This document shows, one piece after another, positions 25,750 through 35,630 of a stretch of DNA of 64,000 nucleotides. How positions within the stretch are numbered: the first letter of the stretch is position 1; each line of letters starts with the position of its first letter. Made by a program: the position numbers and the translations under genes. The notes beneath the pieces were generated by a model. That model was not told where the DNA came from and did no database searches. It saw nothing but the letters and a program-made list of their open reading frames with translations. Source of the stretch: Caballeronia sp. SL2Y3 (GTDB taxonomy: Bacteria; Pseudomonadota; Gammaproteobacteria; Burkholderiales; Burkholderiaceae); assembly GCF_022879575.1 (NCBI RefSeq), contig NZ_CP084262.1, positions 372,001-436,000 of the forward strand, in the 5' to 3' direction.

Positions 25750-26405
25750 GCGACACCGTCATCGCATCGGCCAGCGACGCCAAGTTACGCGAGGAAATCT
25801 GCACGGTCGGCGAAAGTCTCTACGCGCGCGGCTACACCGTGGGCACGGCGGGCAACATCAGCGCGCGCTGCGACGACGGCTGGCTCATCACGCCGACGGA
25901 TGCCTGTCTCGGCCGGCTCGATCCCGCGCAGATCGCCAAAGTGGATGCGCAGGGACGGCACGTTTCCGGCGCGCGGCCCTCGAAGACGCTGGAGTTGCAT
26001 CGGCGAATCTACGAGGGCAGTTCGGACACGCGCGGCATCGTGCATACCCATTCGACGTCGCTCGTCGCGCTGACGCTCGCGGGCGTCTGGAGCGACGAGG
26101 ACGTGTTGCCGCCGATCACGCCGTACTACGTGATGAAGGTCGGCCACGTACCGCTCGTGCGATACCGCCGCCCCGGCGACCCGCAGGCGGCGGCCGAAAT
26201 CGCGGCGCGCGCAGCCGACGTGCGCGCCGTGCTGCTGGAGCGGCTCGGGCCCGTGGTGTGGGAGCGCAGCGTCTCGCATGCGTCGTATGCCCTCGAGGAG
26301 CTCGAAGAGACCGCGCGTCTCTGGTTGATGACCACGCCGCGCCCCGCGCCGCTCGACGATGCCGCCATCGACGAACTGCGGCAGAGCTTCGGCGCGCGCT
26401 GGTAG
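25746..26405 (+). CDS. otnC: 3-oxo-tetronate 4-phosphate decarboxylase OtnC (class II aldolase fold)
   Basis: A 219-residue class II aldolase/adducin-family enzyme that should decarboxylate the OtnK product to a triose phosphate. GTAGNISAR, PSKTLELH (catalytic Glu83) and the HTHST metal pair (His100, His102) are present, and the C-terminal ALEELEETARL matches OtnC proteins. The odd point is the third metal ligand. Family members carry ANHGPVV, but here the sequence is ERLGPVV, with Leu167 in place of the His. Either metal binding is altered or the enzyme is impaired. GTG start coupled to otnK. Confidence 0.88.
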   Translation: MSDTVIASASDAKLREEICTVGESLYARGYTVGTAGNISARCDDGWLITPTDACLGRLDPAQIAKVDAQGRHVSGARPSKTLELHRRIYEGSSDTRGIVHTHSTSLVALTLAGVWSDEDVLPPITPYYVMKVGHVPLVRYRRPGDPQAAAEIAARAADVRAVLLERLGPVVWERSVSHASYALEELEETARLWLMTTPRPAPLDDAAIDELRQSFGARW

Positions 26406-26421
26406 CCTTCAACCAAAGAGC

Positions 26422-29415
26422 CTATAGCGAGCCGTCTCTGGCGGCGTGCCCGTCCGACGCCGATTCGGAAAACTGCGCGAGCACCGCGTTCAGGCTCGCG
26501 AGCGTATAAGGCTTCGCCAAAACCGTGCCGATGCTGTCGGCGCCCGCTTCGATCGCCTCGCCGTAGCCGGTCGCATAGATCACGCGCAGGCCGGGCTGCT
26601 CCGCCTTGAGCCTGCGCGACAACGCGACGCCGTCCATGCCGGGCAACCCGACATCGGTGAAGAGAATGTCGAAGTCGCCCTTGGCGAAGGAAGCGAGCGC
26701 TTCCTCCGCACTGGCGACTGCCGTCACCCGATGCCCCAGCGCCCGAATGAGTTCGAGCGCCATCTCGCGCAATTCGGGGTGATCCTCGACGACGAGCACG
26801 CCGAAGCGCTGCGGCAACGGCGCGACCGGAGGCGCGCTCTCCCGTGCCGGCTGCGAACGCGCGAGCGCGACCTGCTTGCGGTTCGACAGCATGTGCCGGA
26901 TCTTGCGCGCCAGTTGTTCGCGCCGATAAGGCTTGGTCAGCAGTTGCACGCCGGCGTCGAGCCGCCCGCCATGCACGATCGCGTTCTGCGTGTACCCGGA
27001 GGTGAACAGCACTTCGATGTTCGGCAAGATCGCCTTCGCGCCTCTCGCGAGCTCGGGGCTGCGCAGCTTGCCGGGCATCACGACATCGGTGAACAACAGG
27101 TCGATGGCCAAGCCGCTCTGCAAGATGCCGAGCGCGCTCTCGGCATTGTCGGCCTTGAGCACCTGATACCCGAGCTCGCGCAGCATCTCGACGACGGTGG
27201 TCTGCACGGCCCGATCGTCTTCCACGACGAGAATCGTCTCCGTGCCGCCGACGACCGGCGCCGCTGCGAACGACGTGGTCTGCACCAGAGCTTCGTGCGA
27301 GCGCGGCAGATAGATCTTGATCGTGGTGCCGTGCCCTATTTCGCTGTAGATCTTGAAGTGTCCGCCGCTTTGCTTGACGAAGCCATACGCCATCGAGAGA
27401 CCGAGGCCCGTGCCGACGCCTTCCGGCTTCGTCGTGAAGAACGGATCGCATGCACGCTCCATCACTTCGCGCGTCATGCCGGTGCCGGTATCGGAGATGG
27501 CCAGCATTACGTACTGCCCCGGTTCGAGATCGGCGTCCGATGCGACGTAGTCGTCGTCCAGCATCGAATTGCTCAGTTCGATGGTGAGCTTGCCGCCGTC
27601 GGGCATGGCGTCGCGGGCGTTGATCGCGAGATTCAGCACGACGTTTTCGAGCTGATGCGGGTCGACCTGCACGTTCCATAGCCCGCCCGCCAGGACCGTC
27701 TCCATGACGACCGACTCGCCCAGCGCGCGCCTTAGCATGTCGTCCATGCCCGCGACCACGGGCGCGAGGTTCGTGACGACAGGCTGCAACGGCTGACGCC
27801 GCGCGAACGCCAGCAGTTGCGAAGACAGTTTCGCGCCGCGCTCCACGGCGCTCGCCGCGGTGTCCACGCGCTCGATCGCCGTCTCGTTGCCGGCAACGGA
27901 CGCGGACAGTAGTTGCAGATTGCCGCCGATCACTTGCAGGATGTTGTTGAAGTCATGCGCGATGCCGCCGGTGAGCTTGCCGATGGCCTCCAGCTTTTGC
28001 GAACGCTGCAACGCGGCTTGCGTCTCTTCGAGTTCGCGCGTGCGCTCTTCGACCAGCGCTTCGAGGCTCGTTTGATAGCGCTCCACTTCGTCCTGCGCGA
28101 GCTTTTGCACCGTGACGTCCTGCCCTTGAACGAAGATGCCGGCCACTTCGCCGTCGTTGCCTGCAATGGGCTGATACACGAAGTCGAGAAAGCGCGTTTC
28201 GAGCGGTGCGCCGTCGCGCGGCCGGATCATGACCGGCACGGCCTTGCCGACGAAAGGCTCTCCCGTGTCGAACACGCGCGACAGCACTTCGATGAACCCT
28301 TGCTCGACCACTTCCGGCAACGCATCCCGCACGCGCTTTCCGACGAGGTCGCGATCTCCTATCAGGCTGCGATACGCCGCGTTCGCCAGTTCGAATATGT
28401 GCTCGCGCGTGCGCAGCACGCAGACGAAACCCGGCGCCTGTTCGAAAAGCCGCAGAAGGCGCGCGTTGTCGACGTGCAGTTCCTTCGCCAGTTCCAGCGC
28501 GCGGCTCGTGCTTTCCAGCGCCTCGGTGCGCTCGACAATGACCTGTTCCAGTTCGCCTTGCTTGCGTTTGAGCGCCTCTTGCGCTGCGACCTGATCGGTC
28601 ACGTCGTTGCCTTGCGAGAAGATACCGACGACCACGCCCGCGTCGTCCACGATAGGTTGATACACGAAGTCGATGAAGCGCACTTCGCTCTCGCCGCCCG
28701 CGAGAGGGTCGACACGCAACGGCACGGCGCGGCCGACGTACGGGCGGCCTGATCGGTAGACTTCGTCGAGCAGTTCGAAGAAGCCTTGCCCTGCGAGCTC
28801 GGGCAGTGCCTCCCTCACAGGCTTGCCGATAATCGGCCTGAATCCCGCGAGCCGATGATGCGCGCCGTTCTGTAGCTGATACACATGATTCGGACCCCGA
28901 AAGAAACATACGAAGCCCGGCGCCTGCTCGAAAAGCCGCAGCAACTCGTGATATTCGCGCGTGCGCGCATCGAGCGCCAATGCTTTCTGACGCTCGGCGA
29001 TCTGCCTCGCTTCATGCTGCACGGTAATGTCGCGCGTGATCTTGGCGTAGCCGACATGGTGCCCCGAATCGTCGAACAGGGAATCGAGCACGACATGCGC
29101 CCAGAAACGCGATCCGTCCTTGCGCACGCGCCAGCCTTCCGATTCGAACTTGCCTTCGCGCACCGCAATGTCCAGCGCGCGCGAGGGCAAGTCGGTCGCG
29201 CGGTCTTCCTCGGTATAAAACCGTGAGAAGTGCTGACCAATAATTTCCTCCGGTGCATAGCCTTTGATGCGCTCGGCGCCGACGTTCCAGCTCGTGACGA
29301 GACCGTTCGGAGAAAGAAGATAGATCGCGTAGTCCCTGACCCCCGCGATCATGCGCTCGAAGTGTCCGCTGCCTGAACCGGCAGAACCGACGAGACCCTG
29401 ATCGTTGACATCCAT
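26422..29415 (-). CDS. Hybrid sensor histidine kinase (3 PAS, HisKA, HATPase, 2 receivers)
   Basis: About 997 residues with no transmembrane segment, so a cytoplasmic sensor. Three PAS domains (about 15-130, 160-280, 310-430; the second and third share LLRLFEQAPGFVC, an internal duplication) precede a coiled linker. The HisKA has GGIAHDFNN (phospho-His487). HATPase motifs NLAINARDAMP, DTGTGM and GTGLGLSM follow. Two receivers come next: LLFTDVVMPG and ILFTDVGLPGMDG hold the phospho-Asp, TKPYR and AKPYT the Lys. PAS 1 has YAIYLLSPNG and WNVGAERIKGY. The ATG at 29415 is chosen; an in-frame start 60 bp upstream is possible. No cognate regulator is adjacent. Confidence 0.92.
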   Translation of the reverse strand: MDVNDQGLVGSAGSGSGHFERMIAGVRDYAIYLLSPNGLVTSWNVGAERIKGYAPEEIIGQHFSRFYTEEDRATDLPSRALDIAVREGKFESEGWRVRKDGSRFWAHVVLDSLFDDSGHHVGYAKITRDITVQHEARQIAERQKALALDARTREYHELLRLFEQAPGFVCFFRGPNHVYQLQNGAHHRLAGFRPIIGKPVREALPELAGQGFFELLDEVYRSGRPYVGRAVPLRVDPLAGGESEVRFIDFVYQPIVDDAGVVVGIFSQGNDVTDQVAAQEALKRKQGELEQVIVERTEALESTSRALELAKELHVDNARLLRLFEQAPGFVCVLRTREHIFELANAAYRSLIGDRDLVGKRVRDALPEVVEQGFIEVLSRVFDTGEPFVGKAVPVMIRPRDGAPLETRFLDFVYQPIAGNDGEVAGIFVQGQDVTVQKLAQDEVERYQTSLEALVEERTRELEETQAALQRSQKLEAIGKLTGGIAHDFNNILQVIGGNLQLLSASVAGNETAIERVDTAASAVERGAKLSSQLLAFARRQPLQPVVTNLAPVVAGMDDMLRRALGESVVMETVLAGGLWNVQVDPHQLENVVLNLAINARDAMPDGGKLTIELSNSMLDDDYVASDADLEPGQYVMLAISDTGTGMTREVMERACDPFFTTKPEGVGTGLGLSMAYGFVKQSGGHFKIYSEIGHGTTIKIYLPRSHEALVQTTSFAAAPVVGGTETILVVEDDRAVQTTVVEMLRELGYQVLKADNAESALGILQSGLAIDLLFTDVVMPGKLRSPELARGAKAILPNIEVLFTSGYTQNAIVHGGRLDAGVQLLTKPYRREQLARKIRHMLSNRKQVALARSQPARESAPPVAPLPQRFGVLVVEDHPELREMALELIRALGHRVTAVASAEEALASFAKGDFDILFTDVGLPGMDGVALSRRLKAEQPGLRVIYATGYGEAIEAGADSIGTVLAKPYTLASLNAVLAQFSESASDGHAARDGSL

Positions 29416-29676
29416 GTGGCGACACCCCGGCGCTTCGGCGCTTTTTCGAGTGCTGCATTCTACTGCGCTTGGCAAGCGCTGGCCCGTGCCTGACGGCGTT
29501 ACGCGAGACGATGGCGTCGCAGCGTTGCGCGTCGAGTAGTTCTTACATCGCCGATGCGGGCAAGAGGGCAGTTTTGCCGGCCGCGTGTCATCGCCATGGC
29601 GATATGCACGTCCTCAGCAAGGATCATCGCATTCCGTCACACTGGCACATCGATCAATTCAACCGGCAAGACTGCA

Positions 29677-30747
29677 ATGGACAAACAAGCACTCATCATC
29701 GGCGCGACCGGCGTTATCGGACGCAATCTCGCCGAACACCTTCAAACGCATGGCGACTGGTCCATCACCGGCGTTTCGCGCGGCCGCACGCCTGCGCCCG
29801 CCGGCGTCGAATCGATCGTCGCGGATCTCACGTCGGCGTCATCGGTCGCGCAGGCATTGAGCGGACGCGACTTCACTCACGTCTTCTTCACCGCATGGTC
29901 GCGGCAAGCGACCGAAGCGGAGAACATCCGCGTCAACGGTGCAATGGTCGCGAATGTCCTCGCGGCATTGGGGCCGTCGGGCGCGCTCGAACATGCGGCG
30001 CTCGTGACGGGCCTCAAACACTATCTCGGGCCCTTCGAAGCCTACGCCAGAGGCGAGATTCCGGCCACGCCCTTCCGCGAGGAACAAGGCCGGCAGCCCG
30101 TGGACAACTTCTACTACGAGCAGGAAGACCGCTTGTTCGACGCAGCGCGCCAGTTCGGCTTCGGATGGAGCGTGCATCGGCCGCACAGCATCATCGGGTT
30201 CGCCATCGGCAATGCCATGAACATGGGCGTGACGCTCGCCGTCTATGCGAGCATGTGCCGGGCAACCGGCGAACCGTTCGTGTTCCCCGGTTCCGCCGCG
30301 CAATGGCACGACCTGACCGACGTGACGGACGCGCGTCTTCTCGCGCGGCATCTGGAATGGGCAGCGACCTGGCCCGAAGCGCGCAACGAAGACTTCAACG
30401 TCGTGAATGGCGACGTGTTTCGCTGGAAATGGATGTGGGAGCGCATCGCCAATTACTTCGGTATCGAGCCTGCGCCTTTCGATGGCGAGACGAGACCGCT
30501 GGAAAGCCGTATGCAGCATGCCGCCAAGACGTGGGCCGAGATCGCGGCGCGGCATGCACTGGCAGAGCCGGAAGTAGACAAGCTCGTCTCCTGGTGGCAT
30601 ACGGATGCGGACCTCGGACGTCCGATGGAAGTACTCACGGACATGACGAAGAGCCGCAAGGCCGGCTTCCTCGATTATCAGAGCACACCTGACTCGTTTT
30701 TCGCGCTGTTTGATCGTCTGAAGCGCGAACGCATCATTCCGGAGTGA
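29677..30747 (+). CDS. PRISE-type SDR (progesterone 5-beta-reductase/iridoid-synthase-like enone reductase)
   Basis: A 356-residue NAD(P)H-dependent reductase. It starts with GATGVIGRNL. The diagnostic PRISE residues are present: VTGLKHYLGP (catalytic Lys), NFYYEQED (catalytic Tyr) and SVHRPHSIIGFA. The family, best known in plants, reduces C=C bonds of enones; bacterial members are poorly studied. It lies just upstream of poxB on the same strand (81 bp), without overlap. Substrate unknown. Confidence 0.88.
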   Translation: MDKQALIIGATGVIGRNLAEHLQTHGDWSITGVSRGRTPAPAGVESIVADLTSASSVAQALSGRDFTHVFFTAWSRQATEAENIRVNGAMVANVLAALGPSGALEHAALVTGLKHYLGPFEAYARGEIPATPFREEQGRQPVDNFYYEQEDRLFDAARQFGFGWSVHRPHSIIGFAIGNAMNMGVTLAVYASMCRATGEPFVFPGSAAQWHDLTDVTDARLLARHLEWAATWPEARNEDFNVVNGDVFRWKWMWERIANYFGIEPAPFDGETRPLESRMQHAAKTWAEIAARHALAEPEVDKLVSWWHTDADLGRPMEVLTDMTKSRKAGFLDYQSTPDSFFALFDRLKRERIIPE

Positions 30748-30828
30748 GTTTGTCACGCTGGCTTTTCAGCGACGCCTTCTGAGTCGATCACATCGCGCAT
30801 GGTGCGCGTTTTCTTCCGAGGAAAGCAC

Positions 30829-32550
30829 ATGGCCAAGCATTCAATCGCGGACTATCTGGCAAAGACACTCGCCGCAGCAGGCGTCGAGCGCATCTGGGGC
30901 GTGACGGGCGACAGCCTCAACGGTCTCGCGCACAGCCTCGACGCGTTAGGCACCATTCGCTGGATGCATACGCGGCATGAGGAAGCGGCCGCGTTCGCCG
31001 CAGGCGCGGATGCCGCGACCACGGGCCGGCTTGCCGTATGCGCGGGCAGTTGCGGACCGGGCAATCTGCATCTCATCAACGGGCTATACGACTGTCATCG
31101 CAATCGTCAGCCGGTGCTTGCGATCGCGGCGCATATTCCGTCGACGGAGATCGGGCTCGGGTACTTTCAGGAAACGCATCCGCAGACGTATTTCAGCGAA
31201 TGCAGTCACTTCGTCGAACTCGTATCGAACGCTTCGCAGTTTCCGCGCGTGCTGGAGCGAGCCATGCGCACCGCGCTGGAAGAACGCGGGGTCGCGGTGA
31301 TCGTGCTGCCGGGCGATGTCGCGCTGTCCGAAGGCCCCGATGCGCCCGCGCACTGGACACCGACGGCCCCGCATACCATCGTGCCCGCCGACGCCGAACT
31401 CGACAAACTCGCGCACATGCTGAACGGCTGCGATGCGGTGACCATCATGTGCGGCAGCGGCGTTGCAGGCGCGCATGACGAAGTGGTCGCACTCGCGGAT
31501 ACGCTCGGCGCGCCGATTGTTCACGCTTTACGCGGCAAACCGTTCATCGAATACGACAATCCTTTCGATGTCGGCATGACAGGACTCATCGGCTTCAGCT
31601 CCGGCTATCACGCGATGATGTCGTGCGACACGCTGCTGCTGCTCGGTTGCGACTTCCCCTATCGGCCGTTTTATCCGCCAAACGCGCAGATCGTTCAGGT
31701 CGACAACCGGGGTTCGCAACTGGGCCGGCGCGCGCCGCTCGCGCTCGGTCTCATCGGCACGGTGAAGGAAACGGTCACGGCGCTCATGCCCCGCCTGCAA
31801 CGCAAGACGCAGCGGCGCTTCCTGGAAAACGCGCTGAAACACTATGCCGATGCGCGCAAGGAGCTGGACCATCTCGCCACGCCATCCGCGCCTGACCGCC
31901 CGATCCATCCGCAATATCTGACCAAACTCGTCGACGAGGCCGCAGCGGACGATGCCATCTTCACCGTCGATGTCGGCACGCCCACGCTATGGGCCGCGCG
32001 ATATCTGTCGATGAACGGCAAGCGTCAGTTGCACGGATCGTTCAATCACGGCTCGATGGCGAACGCCATGCCGCAGGCGCTCGGCGCGCAGGCGGCGAAT
32101 CCGCAACGGCAGGTGGTGTCGCTTTCCGGAGACGGCGGGCTTTCCATGCTGCTCGGCGATCTGCTCACGGCCGTGCAGCATGAGTTGCCGATCAAGGTCA
32201 TCGTCTACAACAACAGCCTGCTCGGCTTCGTCTCGATGGAGTTGAAGGCTGCGGGGTATCTCGACACCAACGTCGATCTATCCAAGACGGACTTCTCGCA
32301 GATTGCGAAGGGCGCGGGCATCTGGTCCGTGCGCGTGGAGCAATCGGAGCAACTGGAAGGCGCGCTCAGGGATGCGTTCGCGCATCCGGGCCCGGCGCTC
32401 GTCGACGTCGTGACGGCCAAGCACGAGCTCGCGATTCCGCCGTCCATCGACTTCGCACAGATGAAAGGCTTCAGCCTCTACATGCTGCGCGCAGTGTTCA
32501 GCGGTCGCGGCGATGAACTGATCGAACTGGCGCGAACCAATCTGCGCTGA
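30829..32550 (+). CDS. poxB: Pyruvate dehydrogenase (quinone) PoxB
   Basis: A 573-residue ThDP/FAD enzyme, virtually the length of E. coli PoxB (572). It oxidises pyruvate to acetate and CO2 and passes electrons to ubiquinone at the inner membrane. N-terminal ThDP Glu is in [14 protein letters not shown]. The C-terminal ThDP motif runs from GDGGLS to the NN of VYNNS. The C-terminal [20 protein letters not shown] matches the lipid-binding tail of PoxB. GAGGAAA ends four bases before this ATG; an upstream in-frame ATG at 30799 is less likely. Confidence 0.93.
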   Translation: MAKHSIADYLAKTLAAAGVERIWGVTGDSLNGLAHSLDALGTIRWMHTRHEEAAAFAAGADAATTGRLAVCAGSCGPGNLHLINGLYDCHRNRQPVLAIAAHIPSTEIGLGYFQETHPQTYFSECSHFVELVSNASQFPRVLERAMRTALEERGVAVIVLPGDVALSEGPDAPAHWTPTAPHTIVPADAELDKLAHMLNGCDAVTIMCGSGVAGAHDEVVALADTLGAPIVHALRGKPFIEYDNPFDVGMTGLIGFSSGYHAMMSCDTLLLLGCDFPYRPFYPPNAQIVQVDNRGSQLGRRAPLALGLIGTVKETVTALMPRLQRKTQRRFLENALKHYADARKELDHLATPSAPDRPIHPQYLTKLVDEAAADDAIFTVDVGTPTLWAARYLSMNGKRQLHGSFNHGSMANAMPQALGAQAANPQRQVVSLSGDGGLSMLLGDLLTAVQHELPIKVIVYNNSLLGFVSMELKAAGYLDTNVDLSKTDFSQIAKGAGIWSVRVEQSEQLEGALRDAFAHPGPALVDVVTAKHELAIPPSIDFAQMKGFSLYMLRAVFSGRGDELIELARTNLR

Positions 32551-32571
32551 AGTGCGGAGGAATGGATCACG

Positions 32572-32594
32572 ACGCGGCGAGCGGTTCGCCGCGT
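32572..32594. terminator. Hairpin between convergent poxB and tyrosinase genes
   Basis: ACGCGGCGA-GCGGT-TCGCCGCGT is a perfect 9-bp stem in the 59-bp gap between two convergent stops. No T run follows on either strand, so it is a possible bidirectional terminator or transcription-stalling structure. Confidence 0.4.
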
Positions 32595-32609
32595 AGCGAT
32601 CATCTCCGA

Positions 32610-34061
32610 CTACGGCCCGTCCGCGCCGAGTTCGATGCGCGCCTCGTTGATCGAAACGGCGATTCCCTTCGGCGAGTTTGCCCCGCTCACGCGCACGAAT
32701 GAAAGCACGACGTCGCTCACATTAGAAATGCCGAGACGCGCGAGCACGTCGGTAACGTCATAGTCGATCTCGTTCATGCCGTGATGCGCAGCGGTGCCAA
32801 TCTGGAACGCGCCCAAGGTACCGATGAAGTGCTGCGACTTCACGGCGTCGACGTCGCCGCTTGCAGGAAGACTCAGATAGACGTTATAGAAGAAGCCGCC
32901 TTTTCTGGCCGCCGCGGGCATCGTGATGCCATCGAGCACGACCTTCACGTATTGGAACCCGCTCTTTGCCTGCGGCGTGGCCTGCAATGCATTCGACGAT
33001 TCGCTGAGTCCGGCCGCAGGGGAAGACGTCAACACGTCTTTCAAAGCAGTGGCGTTGGCGGCCTGAAGCGGGATGCTCGCGCTGATCGAGGTCTCGCCCA
33101 ATACGACGCCCTTCACGCCTCCCAGGGAGCGGCGCGTCGCTGACACCGTGCGCCCGGGGCTCGGCGCGAATGCGCCGGTCTGCGGCCGCGCCTGAATGGC
33201 GCCGATCTGTGCTTGCACGCGAATGATCCTCCCTTGTTGCGCCTGTTGCGGCAGCACAGCGGGCATGGTGTCGTTGGCGTAGTCATAACTCATCCCGGTG
33301 GTCGTGCGCGTTTTGGACTTCGAGACGGTCAAGCCCTTGGCATACGTGAAGTAGCCGTTCCAGTAGCTGCTGGTGGCCACCGGCACTCTGCTCGTCGAGC
33401 GCAGCGACCATGCGTTCCACAGGCGATCGATATTGCAGTGATGCAGGTAGAAGATCGGATCGATCGGCGCGGTGGCGATATCGGCCATGTAGTTACCGAT
33501 GATGTCATGAACCGGATTGTGCGGCGCGTTCTCGAGCTTGGGCTCGAATGCGTTGCTGGTGCCGCGCTGGAAGTTATACACGCTCGAAGAGAAAGGACTC
33601 AAATCGAGCGCCTGATAGACATTGGTATTGATCCGCGGGACATAGAGTGGATTGCTGCTCGCGGTATCCGTGAATTCAGATGGGATCACCGGATACGTGT
33701 AGTAATCCCAGTAGGGCAAGGTCAACGTTGCATCGCCGGATACGGTTCGCAACTGTTGCTCGAGGTAATACAGGTAGCCGCGATGCCACGTCAGGAAATA
33801 GGCGGCGCTGTGCGGGCAGTAATTGTTGTGAACATCGACCCAGTACTGCCACGATGAGGGACTCCTTCTGTCGGTGGAGGCTTTCATCGTGCGCACCGCG
33901 TTGAGATACGACGCGTAGTGCGGCGTGGTTTTGAACACTTGCCATTCGAGCCTGATAAACGGAGCAGTGGCCGCTACGCCCCACCGTGGAAGCGATGCGA
34001 AAGCGAGTGCGGACGCCGTTCCTTTCAGAAACGCGCGTCGCTTAGTCGAATTGGAGACCAT
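32610..34061 (-). CDS. Tat-exported tyrosinase / polyphenol oxidase
   Basis: A 483-residue type-3 copper enzyme oxidising phenols to quinones. The N-terminus TKRRAFLKG plus a hydrophobic stretch to VAA is a textbook twin-arginine signal. Copper A ligands are His78 (DVHNN), His84 and His93 (TWHRGYL). Copper B ligands are His181 and His185 (HNPVHDIIG) and the HH of FYLHHCNIDRLW (207-208). Cys82-Pro-His84 places a Cys two residues before a copper His, as in fungal tyrosinases with a Cys-His thioether. The C-terminal half (from ~300) looks like the beta-rich lid domain of plant-type polyphenol oxidases (GGFFYNVYLSLP). GGGGGG stands three bases before the ATG. Confidence 0.9.
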   Translation of the reverse strand: MVSNSTKRRAFLKGTASALAFASLPRWGVAATAPFIRLEWQVFKTTPHYASYLNAVRTMKASTDRRSPSSWQYWVDVHNNYCPHSAAYFLTWHRGYLYYLEQQLRTVSGDATLTLPYWDYYTYPVIPSEFTDTASSNPLYVPRINTNVYQALDLSPFSSSVYNFQRGTSNAFEPKLENAPHNPVHDIIGNYMADIATAPIDPIFYLHHCNIDRLWNAWSLRSTSRVPVATSSYWNGYFTYAKGLTVSKSKTRTTTGMSYDYANDTMPAVLPQQAQQGRIIRVQAQIGAIQARPQTGAFAPSPGRTVSATRRSLGGVKGVVLGETSISASIPLQAANATALKDVLTSSPAAGLSESSNALQATPQAKSGFQYVKVVLDGITMPAAARKGGFFYNVYLSLPASGDVDAVKSQHFIGTLGAFQIGTAAHHGMNEIDYDVTDVLARLGISNVSDVVLSFVRVSGANSPKGIAVSINEARIELGADGP

Positions 34062-34389
34062 ACACCCCCCAGGGAGCGCACAAAGAGGACCTGCAAGGCG
34101 GCCCTGAGCGGGTGCGTTGCAGCAGAACGGACGGCCGGTTTTCTACGCTGCCCCGGCGCTTAGAGTATGGACCACGGCCACGAACGTTCAATGCGTTATT
34201 TGCATTCCGAAATAAAGAATGTGCGGTAGGCCACATAGCCGGTTCCGCATGTGTGCATGCGTTCGACGATAGAGACGCCCGCGCATACGCTCGATCGTTC
34301 GAAAGCGAGCCAGCGTTTGCTTGTAGCATTTACGTGTTTTGGGCGAAGTGTCGTGCGGGCGACCAGTAGTTCAATCGGTCGATGCAAGC
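34062..34389. other. Gene-poor stretch upstream of the tyrosinase
   Basis: Together with the bases to 34487 this is a 426-bp gap. It must hold the tyrosinase promoter. I see no defensible coding frame, RNA gene or repeat in it. Confidence 0.5.
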
Positions 34390-34487
34390 AACGCGGGTTC
34401 CATCGAAGCTTGCGTTCCTCATTCGTCAGTTATGCGAATGACACATTCTCGTCGATGCTTCATTGATTAGGGTCCTGTCGCCACAAA

Positions 34488-35390
34488 TCATTCCGACGCG
34501 CTGCCCGTCGCCGTCTCGAACATGTGAATCCTGAGCAGCGCGGTCGTGTCGAGGGACCGGTTACTGAACTCCGCGCCGACGAGGACGCTGCCCGCCGCTT
34601 GACGCAGATTGCGCACGACGCAGTTGAACACCACCGCATGCACTTTGCCGTCCGCGCGCAGGCGCAGCGCGAGCTTGAAGTGTTCGCCGACATTGACGAG
34701 CGCGTCCGACAGGCGCAACGCCACGCCGCCGAGGCTGACGTTGACCACGGCGACGTCGAAGCCCGCCGCGACACAATCGTTCCTGATAAGACGGCCTGCC
34801 AGTTCGGTCGAGACTCGAACGTCTTTGCGCACGATATGCGTTTGCACAGCTTGCGGATACGCGAGATAAACGACTTTCACAGGCGAATCGCTTCGTCCGA
34901 TCACCGTGCTCGAGAAACGGTATATCTTGCGCCCAAGAAGCCCTTTGCATTCGACGGACATGCCCGCGTCCAACAACTCATGCGCGCTGCCTGCCGTAAC
35001 GACCAGCGCGCTGCCCGCCACGCAACCGACAAACTCGGCCTGCACCGGCGGGTGACCGCAGCCGACCAGCGTCAACTGCATGCTTTCCAGCGTTTTCGGC
35101 AATGTGCCGGTGACGGCTGCGGCGCGATCGACCTTCGGACGGTTAATGGACGCGTCGTGCTTCGCGGTCGATATCAGCAGCGCGCTCGATGCGACGCCTT
35201 CCGCATTCGGTCGCTCGGTCGGCGCGTCTTCATCGCGAAACCCGCCTGCGGCGAGAATCCGGTCGCGCTGTCCTTCGGACCGCACGCAATAGCCTCTCGT
35301 CAAAAGAAGTTTGCCGCTTGCCGAGTAGACCGCGAACGGAAGGGGCGTACCGACTTGAAGTTCCTGTGCGCTTAGTTTGACCAATACCAT
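34488..35390 (-). CDS. PilZ-domain c-di-GMP-binding protein (YcgR-like)
   Basis: About 300 residues. The N-terminal region (VLVKLSAQELQVGTPLPFAVY, then SGKLLLTRGY) and a central YcgR-like domain precede a C-terminal PilZ domain. Both c-di-GMP motifs are intact: RKDVR (R-x3-R, Arg188-Arg192) and NVSLGG (N-x-S-x2-G, Asn217-Gly222). YcgR relatives brake flagellar rotation when c-di-GMP is high; a role in motility is likely given the chemoreceptor gene next door, transcribed away from it. Start uncertain: the ATG at 35390 sits right before the conserved sequence, while ATGs at 35441 or 35453 would add 17-21 residues. Confidence 0.87.
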   Translation of the reverse strand: MVLVKLSAQELQVGTPLPFAVYSASGKLLLTRGYCVRSEGQRDRILAAGGFRDEDAPTERPNAEGVASSALLISTAKHDASINRPKVDRAAAVTGTLPKTLESMQLTLVGCGHPPVQAEFVGCVAGSALVVTAGSAHELLDAGMSVECKGLLGRKIYRFSSTVIGRSDSPVKVVYLAYPQAVQTHIVRKDVRVSTELAGRLIRNDCVAAGFDVAVVNVSLGGVALRLSDALVNVGEHFKLALRLRADGKVHAVVFNCVVRNLRQAAGSVLVGAEFSNRSLDTTALLRIHMFETATGSASE

Positions 35391-35630
35391 GTTCGTATCT
35401 CGATGGGGCAGATGCCATCCCTCTATGCGGGGCTGGTCCATGTCTCCCCGCATACGTTACCGGGCAGTCGGCGCCACTTAAGTACGTTAACGCGCATTCA
35501 TCAGACGATACGGGTTCTGCATTGGCGCTAACCCATCCAGCCAGCCCGAAGGCAAACGTTCAACTTTCCGACAAACGAGCCGATATTGACCATGTCGGCA
35601 AAACGAAAGTTGAACGCAAGGGCGGGACAA

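Noticed and set aside
29630..29670. Sigma-54-like TGGCAC element before the PRISE reductase
   Set aside because: The matching GC half at -12 is absent.
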